In this document: one piece after another, positions 17,195 through 26,158 of the stretch
Layout of the letters: each line of letters opens with the position of its first letter
Numbering within the stretch: position 1 is the first letter of the stretch
Assembly (NCBI RefSeq): GCF_004762045.1
Contig: NZ_SJOM01000007.1
Coordinates: forward strand, 737,432-801,431
Direction: 5' to 3'
From: Mycobacterium sp. DL99
Lineage (GTDB): Bacteria > Actinomycetota > Actinomycetes > Mycobacteriales > Mycobacteriaceae
Length of the DNA stretch: 64,000 nucleotides
Position numbers and translations under genes: made by a program
The notes under the pieces: generated by a model
Database searches by the model: none
What the model was told of the DNA's origin: nothing
The model's input: the letters and a program-made list of their open reading frames with translations, nothing else

Positions 17195-18568
17195 TCAGAA
17201 ATCGGTATCGGCGGCGTGGACGGGAACATGCTCCAGCGAGGCGCCCATCGGGATGAGCGCCTCGCGCCGAACACTGGCCTCGAACGCGGTTGTCAAGGCC
17301 GAGAAGTGATAGGCAGCCCAGGTGTGCAGATGTGGCAGGCTGACACGTTCTCGCTCGTGTGGATCGGTCGTGAGGTTGATCAGGCGCGGAGTGGGGAGTC
17401 TGGCGGCCGCGTCGGACATGTACTTCTGTTCGACGAGAACGAGTTTGAAGTTTCGCCAGCGCGCGCCGTACATCTCCGGACCCATCCAGTAGATGTAGCC
17501 ATCGCGGTTCGACTTCGTCGTGGCGCCGGTGAGCCAGTCCAGCTGATCGACTCCATCGATCACGCGGTCATCGGGTATCGGGGCGCCGGCGGCCCGCAGG
17601 ATCGTGGTGAACCAGTCGGTGACATGCATGATCTCGTCGCTGGTGCCGCCGTTCGGAACCCGCCCGGGCCACCGGACGATGCAGGGCGTGCGAAGGTTGC
17701 CCTCGCCCCCGGCGAAGTAGGAGCCTTCCCAGAAGCCGGGCGACCCGCGCCACAACAGCACATCCTCCGGGCCGTTGTCGCCGGCGAACACCACCAAGGT
17801 GTTGTCGGCCAATTCTAAATCGTCGAGCAGGCGCAGCACCGCGCCGAAATCGGTGTCCAGTTCCAACAGGCTGTCCGCCCAATCGCCTTGCTGTGTCCGA
17901 CCTTTGAACTCTTCACGCGGAATCACCGGCATGTGCAGCAAGGAGTGATTGAAGTACAGGAAGAACGGCGTGTCAGCGTTCTTCGCCCGGCGGATGAACG
18001 TCTCGGCGCGGTGCAGATACTCGATGTCGCAGTCCCGCCGAACCTCCAGTGTCAGCTGGTCGAGCTCGGTGACGTCAGGCTGGCCACGGCGGATCTCCAA
18101 CATCCGGCTGACCGGATCGCGGGCCGGGTCATACCACGGGTCCGTCGGCCACAGCGCCTCATCGTAGGTGCGGGGCGGCCCGTACCATTCGTCGAATCCC
18201 TTGTCTGTCGGCCAACGCCCAGCCCCCTCGCCGACGTGCCACTTCCCGAAGACGGCGCACGTGTAGCCCTGTGCCGACAACAGGTCACCCAGTGTTCGCT
18301 CCCACGCGACCAGCCCCCACGGGCCGGGGACACCGAGGGGAACGCTGTGGGTTCCGGACCGAATCGCGTGCCGTCCGGTCAGCAACGCCGACCGGGTGGG
18401 GGTGCACTGCGACTCCGGGCAGTAGTTGGTGAGGCGAAGCCCTTCCCTCGCGAAATCGTCGATCCGCTTCGTCAGTGCGCCACGAAACGGGCCGCCCGAA
18501 TAGCAACTGAGCTCGCCGAACCCGAGGTTGTCCACGTGAAAGAACAGAATGTTCGGTGCACCTGTCAT
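17195..18568 (-). CDS. Sulfatase, compact form
   Basis: 457 residues, much shorter than its neighbour. It has the N-terminal metal site FFHVDNLG (D13-N14 instead of DD), the formylglycine signature CTPTR at C55, the downstream LLTGRH, and FGKWHVG. These place it in the type I sulfatase family without the large C-terminal extension. No signal peptide is visible, so it is probably cytosolic. The ATG at 18568 has AAAGGGG eight bases upstream. It is the middle gene of the sulfate-ester operon, 18 bp after the alkylsulfatase. The substrate cannot be told from sequence. Confidence 0.9.
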   Translation of the reverse strand: MTGAPNILFFHVDNLGFGELSCYSGGPFRGALTKRIDDFAREGLRLTNYCPESQCTPTRSALLTGRHAIRSGTHSVPLGVPGPWGLVAWERTLGDLLSAQGYTCAVFGKWHVGEGAGRWPTDKGFDEWYGPPRTYDEALWPTDPWYDPARDPVSRMLEIRRGQPDVTELDQLTLEVRRDCDIEYLHRAETFIRRAKNADTPFFLYFNHSLLHMPVIPREEFKGRTQQGDWADSLLELDTDFGAVLRLLDDLELADNTLVVFAGDNGPEDVLLWRGSPGFWEGSYFAGGEGNLRTPCIVRWPGRVPNGGTSDEIMHVTDWFTTILRAAGAPIPDDRVIDGVDQLDWLTGATTKSNRDGYIYWMGPEMYGARWRNFKLVLVEQKYMSDAAARLPTPRLINLTTDPHERERVSLPHLHTWAAYHFSALTTAFEASVRREALIPMGASLEHVPVHAADTDF

Positions 18569-18586
18569 TCCGGACGCCCCTTTATC

Positions 18587-20254
18587 TCAACGCTGATGCA
18601 TGTTGAAGGCTGTGACACCGAGGTCGAGGATGCCGAGCAGTGACTCGTAGGCGGCTGGGTCTCCCGACAGCGTCTCGGGCGCAGTGTCGATCGTGAGCTT
18701 GTCGGACGTCGTCGAGACGACGGCCTGCGTGTCGTCGGCGATACCGTCATCGACGATCAGGACGCGGTTACGGACCCGGACAGTGAAATCCTCACCGATG
18801 TCGCTGAGTTTGATCCCGATGATCAGGTTTGCGCCGGCCGCTTTGTCGGTGTCGACGTGGTAGCGCCAACCGCGGATCTGTTCGCCGGCCGTGGGCGTCC
18901 CCATCACGTGCATCGTCTGGGAAAGCACCGCGTCGAGATCGAGGCTGCCTTCGAGTTCGAGCGCCCCGGTGAGGTACCAGGACCGGGCGATCGGATTGAT
19001 TTCCTGGTATCCGCGAGCGCGGAGGGCGGCCGCCTTGACTAGTTTCGCATCGTCGTTGTCGGGGGCGGCGCGCACGACGAGTTGCGCCAGTTCGGCCGCG
19101 AACTGGTGATCGCCGTCGGCGTGGGCGGATTTGGCCGCATCCAGCGCCGCGTCGGCGCCGCCCATCAGCTCGACGAACCGGGCGGCTTTGACTGCGGGCA
19201 CGCTGGGGTAGAGATCGGTGGCATCGCCGCTGAACCAGCTGACCCAGCCGGTGAAGAACTCGGGCACCGTGGTGAACGGCGTGCCGTACATCGGCACCGT
19301 GTAGGGCGGGTCGTACACGTCGACGGGAATGTCTTTCAGGGCACGCTGCAGCTCGGTCGGTGTATAGCCCTTGTTGATGAGCCGGATCGACTGGTCCCAC
19401 ATCCATTGCGTGGCATCGCGATACCGCGTGACGGTGTCGATGATGTTCTGCCGGCCTTCGATCGGCATGATGTGCGAACCAAGCAGCCACTGCGGCTCGA
19501 GGTCCAGGACGCGGTCGAGTGCGCCGAGGTAGTTGTTCGGGATGCGCGGTTTGGATCCACGGATCGTGTGCATGTTGGGCAACCCGGTGAAGAATTCGTC
19601 GGCGATGATGACCAGGTCGAAGGCGGGGATGTGGATGCCGAATTCGGAAATCGCCTCCCCACCGGTGTAGAAGATCTCGAGGGTGATGCCGGCGATGGTC
19701 AGCGTGGTGTCACCGGAGAGCAGCCGGGTGGGCGGCAGGTAGCCGGTCTCGCCGCCGCGGGGGACCAGTCCGATGCCGTGGTGGTGGCGCTCTTCGGGAC
19801 CCAGGAGCATCCCGCCGTAATAGGCGGCACCCATCGCCTGGCGCACGGCGATCTCGCCGAACTCGGCTCGCTTTTCTTCCTCGAAGTTCGCCCACGCGTA
19901 AATCGGGACGGCGCCGGACGCCACGTCGGCCGGGTCGACGATGGCTGTGGTGCCGTTGTAGTGGTCGGTGTGGTGGTGTGAATAGAAGACAGCCTTGACC
20001 GGTTTGTCCGAGATCTTCTTGATCTCGGCGGCGATCACCGTTCCGGACTCCAGGTTGACGCCCGTGTCGTAGACGATGAGACCGTCGTCGCCTTCGATGA
20101 TGGTGCTGTTGCCCAGTGATCCGCCCGGGCAGTACACCGTCCACACCGGCAGGTCTCCGCACGAATACGTTCCTGCCTGGTCGACGGTTCTGCGGCGGTG
20201 CTCCAGAAAGTAGTCCGGCCAGGACCGTTCAACGTCGTACGGGTTGGTCGGCAT
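18587..20254 (-). CDS. Alkyl sulfatase, metallo-beta-lactamase fold (SdsA1-like)
   Basis: About 555 residues. The zinc-binding motif HHHTDH at 93-98 and the later histidine-rich loop identify a Zn-dependent linear alkylsulfatase rather than a formylglycine enzyme. A helical dimerisation region follows (RALKDIPVDVYDPPY onwards). The C-terminal 120 residues look like the SCP2-type lipid-binding domain of this family. The enzyme would release sulfate from alkyl sulfates such as SDS-like surfactants. Start ATG 20254 has AAGGA nine bases upstream; an in-frame TTG at 20296 lacks support. It is the first gene of the operon and diverges from udgA. No export signal is visible. Confidence 0.92.
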   Translation of the reverse strand: MPTNPYDVERSWPDYFLEHRRRTVDQAGTYSCGDLPVWTVYCPGGSLGNSTIIEGDDGLIVYDTGVNLESGTVIAAEIKKISDKPVKAVFYSHHHTDHYNGTTAIVDPADVASGAVPIYAWANFEEEKRAEFGEIAVRQAMGAAYYGGMLLGPEERHHHGIGLVPRGGETGYLPPTRLLSGDTTLTIAGITLEIFYTGGEAISEFGIHIPAFDLVIIADEFFTGLPNMHTIRGSKPRIPNNYLGALDRVLDLEPQWLLGSHIMPIEGRQNIIDTVTRYRDATQWMWDQSIRLINKGYTPTELQRALKDIPVDVYDPPYTVPMYGTPFTTVPEFFTGWVSWFSGDATDLYPSVPAVKAARFVELMGGADAALDAAKSAHADGDHQFAAELAQLVVRAAPDNDDAKLVKAAALRARGYQEINPIARSWYLTGALELEGSLDLDAVLSQTMHVMGTPTAGEQIRGWRYHVDTDKAAGANLIIGIKLSDIGEDFTVRVRNRVLIVDDGIADDTQAVVSTTSDKLTIDTAPETLSGDPAAYESLLGILDLGVTAFNMHQR

Positions 20255-20406
20255 CGCGGACGTCCTTGCTTCGGGGCTTCTGGGGTCAGAGCCCAACTTA
20301 TCGTGCGACCGCCCGGACGGTATGCGCGATCAACCGTCACCTGACGTTGGCCTGCCGCTCAGTGTCGCGTAGCAGCTAGCTCATACTGGCCGCCTATCCA
20401 GGCAGT

Positions 20407-21738
20407 ATGCGATGCACCGTTTTCGGTACCGGCTATCTGGGCGCGACACATGCGGCGGGTATGGCCGAGCTCGGCCACGAGGTGATCGGGGTCGACATCG
20501 ACCCGGGCAAGGTGGCCAAACTCGCCGCCGGTGACATCCCGTTCTACGAACCCGGGCTGCGCAAGGTGTTGAACGACAACCTGTCTGCCGGGCGCCTGCG
20601 GTTCACCACCGACTATGACGAGGCCGCCGACTTCGCCGATGTGCACTTCCTCGGCGTCGGCACCCCGCAGAAGAAGGGCGAATACAGCGCCGATCTGCGC
20701 CACGTGCACGCCGTCATCGACACCCTGGTGCCACGGCTGCGCCGGTCGGCGGTCATCGTCGGCAAGTCCACCGTCCCGGTCGGTACCGCCGCCGACCTGG
20801 CCGAGCGGGCCCGCGGCCTGGCACCCGCTGATGTGGACGTCGAGGTGGCCTGGAATCCGGAGTTCCTCCGCGAGGGGTACGCCGTGCACGACACGCTGCA
20901 CCCGGATCGCATTGTGGTTGGCGTGCAGCATGATTCGGTGCGGGGCGAGGCGGCTGTGCGTGAGCTCTACGCGCCGCTGATCGCAGACGGGGTGCCGTTC
21001 CTGGTCACCGACTTGGAGACCGCCGAGCTGGTCAAGGTTTCCGCCAACGCGTTCCTGGCCACCAAGATCTCGTTCATCAACGCGATCTCCGAGGTTTGTG
21101 AAGCCGTCGGCGCCGACGTGACCATGCTGGCCGACGCGCTGGGTTATGACCCGCGTATCGGACGACGATTCCTCAACGCGGGTCTGGGCTTTGGCGGTGG
21201 CTGCCTGCCCAAGGACATCCGGGCGTTCATGGCCCGCGCCGGCGAGCTCGGCGCCAACCACGCGCTGACCTTCCTGCGTGAGGTCGACAGCATCAACATG
21301 CGCCGCCGCACCGCCATGGTGGAACTGACCACCCGGGCCTGCAGTGGTTCGCTGCTGGGCGCCAACATCGCGGTGCTGGGCGCGGCGTTCAAGCCCGAAT
21401 CCGACGATGTGCGCGACTCGCCCGCACTCAACGTCGCCGGCATGCTGCAGCTCAACGGCGCTGCGGTCAACGTGTATGACCCCAAGGCGATGGACAACTC
21501 GCAGCGGGTGTTCCCCACGTTGAACTACTCCACCTCGGTCATCGAAGCCTGCGATCGGGCCGACGCGGTGCTGGTGCTCACCGAGTGGGCCGAGTTCGTC
21601 GACCTGGACCCGGCCGAGCTGGCCGACACGGTGCGCGTCAAAGTCGTTGTGGACGGCCGCAATTGCCTGGACGCGCAGCGGTGGCGGGACGCCGGATGGC
21701 GCGTGTACGCGCTGGGCCGTCCAGTCGCCACTGTTTGA
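20407..21738 (+). CDS. udgA: UDP-glucose 6-dehydrogenase
   Basis: 443 residues, as in M. tuberculosis UdgA (Rv0322). It oxidises UDP-glucose to UDP-glucuronate with NAD+. The Rossmann motif FGTGYLG starts at residue 6. YEPGL and VAWNPEFLREG mark the family, and the catalytic cysteine lies in GFGGGCLPKD. The C-terminal UDP-binding domain has GAAFKPESDDVRDSP. It is separated by 39 bp from the P450 downstream and could be co-transcribed with it. UDP-glucuronate may serve envelope glycan synthesis. Confidence 0.96.
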   Translation: MRCTVFGTGYLGATHAAGMAELGHEVIGVDIDPGKVAKLAAGDIPFYEPGLRKVLNDNLSAGRLRFTTDYDEAADFADVHFLGVGTPQKKGEYSADLRHVHAVIDTLVPRLRRSAVIVGKSTVPVGTAADLAERARGLAPADVDVEVAWNPEFLREGYAVHDTLHPDRIVVGVQHDSVRGEAAVRELYAPLIADGVPFLVTDLETAELVKVSANAFLATKISFINAISEVCEAVGADVTMLADALGYDPRIGRRFLNAGLGFGGGCLPKDIRAFMARAGELGANHALTFLREVDSINMRRRTAMVELTTRACSGSLLGANIAVLGAAFKPESDDVRDSPALNVAGMLQLNGAAVNVYDPKAMDNSQRVFPTLNYSTSVIEACDRADAVLVLTEWAEFVDLDPAELADTVRVKVVVDGRNCLDAQRWRDAGWRVYALGRPVATV

Positions 21739-21776
21739 CGCTTGTAGAACAAATTCCGCAGTCGTAGGCTCGGGCC

Positions 21777-23090
21777 ATGCGGGAACGAATCCGGTGGATG
21801 GCCCTGCACGGGGTGGTTCGAGGCATCTCTGCGTATGGGATGCGTCATGGGGATCCGCAGGCTCGGCTCATCGCCGACCCCGCGGTGCGGGCCGACCCGG
21901 CACCCTTCGCCGACGAAATGCGCCGTCGCGGATCGATTGTGCGCGGCCGCGCCATCTTGATGACCTTCAACCACGACGTGGCCACCGAGCTGCTGCGCTC
22001 CGATGACTTCCGGGTTTCGCGGCTCGGCGGCAACCTGCCGAAGCCGCTGCGCTGGGTCGCCGACAAGACCGACAACGGGTCGCTGCACCCGCTGCTGCCC
22101 CCGTCGCTGCTGGCCGTGGAACCGCCCGATCACACCCGCTACCGCAAGCTCGTCTCCTCGGTGTTCACCACCCGCGCCGTCGCCCGGCTGCGCGAACGGG
22201 TCCAGGAAACGGCCAACGAACTGCTGGACTCGATGGACGACGACGGCGTGGTCGAGATCGTCGACCGGTACTGCGCACAGCTGCCGGTCGCCGTGATCAG
22301 CGACATCCTCGGTGTGCCCGACGCCGACCGGTCCCAGATCCTGCGCTTCGGTGAGCTCGGCGCGCCCAGCCTGGACATCGGATTGACTTGGCGGCAGTAC
22401 CAGGAGGTGAACTCCGGTATCCACGGATTCGAGACCTGGCTGACCGGTCACCTGCGTCAACTGCGGCGCAACCCCGGTGAGGACCTGCTCAGCCAGATCA
22501 TCCAGGCCTCCGACGCCGGTGCGGCCGGGGAACCGCTCAACGAGTCGGAACTGCGGGCCCTGGCCGGGCTCGTGCTGGCGGCCGGATTCGAGACCACGGT
22601 CAACCTGTTGGGCAACGGCATCCGCATGCTGCTCGACCATCCCGAACACCTGCAGACCCTGGCGACGCGGCCCGAGCTGTGGCCGAACACGGTGGAGGAG
22701 ATCCTGCGACTGGACTCACCGGTGTTGATGAGCGCGCGGGTAGCCCTCCGCGACACCGAAGTGGCCGGAACCCCGGTGCAGGCCGGAGAACTCGTCATCA
22801 TCCATCTGGCCGGGGCCAATCGAGACCCCGCGGTGTTCACCGATCCGCACCGCTTCGACATCGAACGGGACAACGCCGGACGGCACCTGTCGTTCTCCGG
22901 CGGCCGGCACTTCTGCCTCGGCGCGGCCCTCGCCCGGGCCGAAGGTCAGGTCGGCCTGCAGACCTTCTTCGACCGGTTCCCCGATGCCCGGGCGGCCGGC
23001 GAAGGCAGCCGTCGCGAGACCCGCATCCTGCGCGGCTGGTCGACTCTGCCGATCGCGCTCGGGAAGGCACGCACAGCGGTAAGTTCGTGA
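21777..23090 (+). CDS. Cytochrome P450, CYP140-like
   Basis: 437 residues. The haem-cysteine motif is FSGGRHFCLGAALARAE, the I-helix oxygen-activation motif is AGFETT, and the K-helix has EEILRLDSP. The sequence strongly recalls the mycobacterial CYP140 family (MALHGVVRGI start, ARLIADPAV, LLAVEPPDHTRYRK, and GWSTLP near the end). Substrate unknown. A mycothiol-type protein follows with one base between the genes, so they form an operon. There is no dedicated ferredoxin here. Confidence 0.93.
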   Translation: MRERIRWMALHGVVRGISAYGMRHGDPQARLIADPAVRADPAPFADEMRRRGSIVRGRAILMTFNHDVATELLRSDDFRVSRLGGNLPKPLRWVADKTDNGSLHPLLPPSLLAVEPPDHTRYRKLVSSVFTTRAVARLRERVQETANELLDSMDDDGVVEIVDRYCAQLPVAVISDILGVPDADRSQILRFGELGAPSLDIGLTWRQYQEVNSGIHGFETWLTGHLRQLRRNPGEDLLSQIIQASDAGAAGEPLNESELRALAGLVLAAGFETTVNLLGNGIRMLLDHPEHLQTLATRPELWPNTVEEILRLDSPVLMSARVALRDTEVAGTPVQAGELVIIHLAGANRDPAVFTDPHRFDIERDNAGRHLSFSGGRHFCLGAALARAEGQVGLQTFFDRFPDARAAGEGSRRETRILRGWSTLPIALGKARTAVSS

Positions 23091-23091
23091 C

Positions 23092-23844
23092 GTGGACTTC
23101 CACACAGCACTCCTCGACCAGACCCGGAGCTTCGGGGAGCTGATCGCCTCCAGCGATCCCGATACACCGGTGCCGACGTGCCCGGACTGGACAATCAAGC
23201 AACTGTTCCGCCACGTCGGGCGCGGAAACCGTTGGGCGGCACAGATTATCTCCGAGCGCCGGGTGTCGGCCCTCGATCCGCGCGAGGTTCACGAGGGCAG
23301 GCCGCCCGATGATCCCGACGCCGCGCTCGAGTGGCTCAATGCGGGTGCGACCCAGATCCTCAAGGCCGTCGACCAGGTCGGCACCGACACCAGGGTGTGG
23401 ACGTTCCTGGGCCCCAAACCCGGGGGTTGGTGGATCCGGCGACGCGTACACGAGGTGGCGGTTCACCACGCCGACGCCGCGCTGGCCGTGGGAACCACGT
23501 TCGTCCTGCCGGCCGACCTCGCCGCCGACGCGGTCAGCGAGTGGCTCGAGATCTCCACCGGTATGGCCAAAAAGCGGCACGGCGAACCGCTCGCGTTCGG
23601 CGCCAGCATCCACCTGCATGCCACCGACGACGGTCTGGGCCCCACCGGCGAATGGACGGTGGAGCACGACGAAGACGGCCTCGGGTGGTCACACAGCCAC
23701 GGCAAGGGCACCGTCGCGCTGCGCGGGCCGGCCAACGACCTGCTGTTGGCCGTCACGCGCCGGCGGACCGCGGCCGAACTCGGGCTCGAGGTGTTCGGCG
23801 ACACCGCAACTTGGGACGCCTGGCTCGACCGCACACCGTTCTGA
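23092..23844 (+). CDS. Maleylpyruvate isomerase-family (MDMPI/DinB-like) protein
   Basis: 250 residues. The N-terminal four-helix DinB-like domain has VPTCPDWTIKQLFRHVG and RVHEVAVHHAD, whose histidines are the family's metal ligands. The C-terminal half resembles the MDMPI C-terminal domain. Members include mycothiol-dependent isomerases, but many have no known reaction. Start is GTG 23092, one base after the P450 stop, indicating translational coupling. It could process or protect against a reactive P450 product; this is inference. Confidence 0.85.
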   Translation: MDFHTALLDQTRSFGELIASSDPDTPVPTCPDWTIKQLFRHVGRGNRWAAQIISERRVSALDPREVHEGRPPDDPDAALEWLNAGATQILKAVDQVGTDTRVWTFLGPKPGGWWIRRRVHEVAVHHADAALAVGTTFVLPADLAADAVSEWLEISTGMAKKRHGEPLAFGASIHLHATDDGLGPTGEWTVEHDEDGLGWSHSHGKGTVALRGPANDLLLAVTRRRTAAELGLEVFGDTATWDAWLDRTPF

Positions 23845-23862
23845 GTGGCGTACGTTTCGTTC

Positions 23863-24231
23863 ATGACCACATCCGAGATCGCCACGGTTCTGGCCTGGCA
23901 TGACGCGCTGAACGACAAGGACATCGACACCCTGACCGCGCTGTCCAGCGATGACATCGAGTTGGGCGATGCCAACGGGGCCACCCAGGGGCATGCCGCA
24001 CTGAGCGACTGGGCCGCATCTGTCGGCGACACCGTCACGCCGGGACGGATGTTCGTGCACGACGGTGTGGTCGTCGTCGAGCAGACCGTCCGGGCCTCTG
24101 ACGGGACGGCTCACGCCGGAGCCGCTGCCTTCCGGGTGGTGCACGACCACGTCACCTCGGTGTTCCGCCATGACACCCTGGCTGCCGCTCTGGCCGCCAC
24201 CGAGCTCACCGAGAAGGATCTCGCCGGCTGA
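23863..24231 (+). CDS. NTF2-like (SnoaL-type) small protein
   Basis: 122 residues of the nuclear transport factor 2 fold: IATVLAWHDALNDKDIDTL, then DDIELGDANG, then a beta-sheet half ending in TELTEKDLAG. The NTF2-like fold forms a pocket used for small ligands or catalysis. It is the last gene of the P450 operon, 18 bp after the MDMPI-like gene. I use ATG 23863; an overlapping GTG at 23845 would add six residues. It converges on the YibE/F gene with two bases between. Confidence 0.8.
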   Translation: MTTSEIATVLAWHDALNDKDIDTLTALSSDDIELGDANGATQGHAALSDWAASVGDTVTPGRMFVHDGVVVVEQTVRASDGTAHAGAAAFRVVHDHVTSVFRHDTLAAALAATELTEKDLAG

Positions 24232-24233
24232 CA

Positions 24234-25454
24234 CTATTTCGTCGGCGTCGCCAGCACCGCCGCGATCGCCGTCGTCAACGGGACCGACAGGGCCAGGGCA
24301 ATACCGCCGACCGCGGAACGGGCGATCTCGATGGCCACGCTCTCACCCGTCAGCACGTCGGCCAATGACCGGTTGGCCACGCTGAACAACAGCAGCAGCG
24401 GCAACGCGCTGCCGGCATAGGCCAGCACCAGGGTGTAGACCGTGCTGGCGATGTGGTCGCTGCCCACCCGCATGGCACCGGCGAAGACCGAGCGCCTGGT
24501 GCCGCCGTGCTCGGCGAGCTCGAACACCGCCGAGGCCTGGGTGATGGTCACGTCATTGAGCACGCCCAGTGAGCCGATGATGAACCCGGCCAGCAGCAGG
24601 CCGGTGATCGACACGTTGCCCAGATACGCCGCGACCTCGTTGTTCTGGTCTTCGGACAACCCCGTCAAGTGAGCCAGTTCGATTGCCGCCCAGGACAATA
24701 TGGCCGCCAACAGCAGTGAGGTCAGGGTGCCCAGCAGGGCCGCGCTGGTGCGCAGGCTGACACCGTGGGCCAGATAGATCACCGCGTAGAGAATGGCCGC
24801 CGAGGCCACCAGCGACACCGGGACCGCCGGGGCACCGTCGCGCAGCGCGGGCAACAGGAAGAGCATCAGCACCGCGAACGCCACGACGATGCCGATGATC
24901 GCACGCAGGCCCCGCCAGCGTGCCACCGCCACGATCACCACGGTGAACGCCGCGGCCAGCGCGATCAACGGCCAGGTGCGCTCGTAGTCGAAGAATGCGT
25001 AGCTCGTCGTACCGGCGGCATCGACCTGCCGGCTCACCCGGATATTGTCTCCGGCAACAAGATTCGGCTGCCCGGGCCCGGTGGTGAACTCCAGCAACGT
25101 CTTGGCGCCCTTGTTCGGGCCGGAATCGATGGCGACCAGGTTCTGCACACACGTGCCGGCACCCGGCTCGGCGGGCTGCGGCTTGGCCGTCAGCACACCT
25201 CCGGCCGACGGGCTGCCGCAATCGGCCAGGGTGCTGGACACCACGTGCCCGGCCTCGGTGGTGACGGCTCCGCCCGCGGCGTTCTGGAACGGCAGGGGGA
25301 TGTCGACCCTCTGGTGGCTGGGCCACAGCACGGCCGCGCCGATGAGGACCGCGAGCCCGATGGCCACCAACAGGCCGACGACGATGCGTGCGGCCAACGG
25401 GCCCAGCGGAGACGGGCCGGCCAGCGAATGGGAGTGGGAATGCGTGTGCGCCAC
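24234..25454 (-). CDS. YibE/F-family membrane protein
   Basis: 406 residues. A His-rich N-terminus (HTHSHSHS) precedes a membrane anchor, then an extracellular domain of about 120 residues with two cysteines (LADCGSP, GTCVQN). Seven or eight membrane helices follow. The motif GLSEDQNNEVAAYLG and the helix GSLGVLNDVTITQASAVFEL are typical of YibE/F. Family members are poorly characterised, possibly transporters. The gene is monocistronic and convergent with the P450 operon. Confidence 0.88.
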   Translation of the reverse strand: MAHTHSHSHSLAGPSPLGPLAARIVVGLLVAIGLAVLIGAAVLWPSHQRVDIPLPFQNAAGGAVTTEAGHVVSSTLADCGSPSAGGVLTAKPQPAEPGAGTCVQNLVAIDSGPNKGAKTLLEFTTGPGQPNLVAGDNIRVSRQVDAAGTTSYAFFDYERTWPLIALAAAFTVVIVAVARWRGLRAIIGIVVAFAVLMLFLLPALRDGAPAVPVSLVASAAILYAVIYLAHGVSLRTSAALLGTLTSLLLAAILSWAAIELAHLTGLSEDQNNEVAAYLGNVSITGLLLAGFIIGSLGVLNDVTITQASAVFELAEHGGTRRSVFAGAMRVGSDHIASTVYTLVLAYAGSALPLLLLFSVANRSLADVLTGESVAIEIARSAVGGIALALSVPLTTAIAAVLATPTK

Positions 25455-25588
25455 CCGGACAGCCTAGAGCGGGTGGCTGTCGGGTTCCTGGCCTCCGCGT
25501 GCGTAACGCAGTGGCGGGATCTGGCGCGATTTTCCGCCACCACGCTACATACGCGGGCCTACGCGCGTGCGGCAGCGATACTCAGCGA

Positions 25589-26152
25589 GTGGGTAGGTGG
25601 TGGGTGTGGTTGCTCTGGGGCGGTCTGGCGTGCTGGCTGGTCGGGTTCTGGTGGCACTGGTCGCACACCTCGTGGTGGATCTTCGACATCCTGATGATCC
25701 CACTCATGGGCGCGCTGTATGTGTTTGGGCTGGTGGCGGTGGTTGTCGCGGCGACCAGAGGCCGCCGCTGGGTAGTTCTCGCGACGGTGGTGCCGGTACT
25801 GGTTGTCGTCACCGTAGTGGTGAACTCGACATGGATGGTGGCACCGCGAACCTGGTTTTCGATGCACCGGCCGTTGTTCGAGCGGGCACTCGAAACCGAT
25901 CCCGGGGCGGCGTATTACGGCAACGAATTGCCTTGGGCGTTACGGTTCCTCGTGGCTGAGGGGAGAGTGTCCAATCGAGGGGGTAGCCGCTTCTTTCCGC
26001 AATGGATCGGGATTCCCGACGATGCGGGCGGCTATCTGTACGACCCGAACGAATCCCCTGAAGGCGCCGACCTTTACGGCGACATCTGCACCAATCCCGT
26101 CGATCTCGGTGACGGATGGTGGATGTGCGGACTGCGCAACAACGGGTGGTAG
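25589..26152 (+). CDS. Membrane protein of unknown function
   Basis: About 187 residues. Three hydrophobic stretches rich in Trp and Val lie at residues about 5-22, 28-50 and 60-80. An extracytoplasmic C-terminal domain follows, with SRFFPQWIGIPDDAGGYLYDP and paired cysteines (GDICTN, WWMCGL). GTG 25589 begins right before the first membrane segment. The longer upstream frame is not protein-like. I do not recognise a family. It lies between the divergent YibE/F gene and convergent aspC. Confidence 0.65.
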   Translation: MGRWWVWLLWGGLACWLVGFWWHWSHTSWWIFDILMIPLMGALYVFGLVAVVVAATRGRRWVVLATVVPVLVVVTVVVNSTWMVAPRTWFSMHRPLFERALETDPGAAYYGNELPWALRFLVAEGRVSNRGGSRFFPQWIGIPDDAGGYLYDPNESPEGADLYGDICTNPVDLGDGWWMCGLRNNGW

Positions 26153-26158
26153 TGGGCC

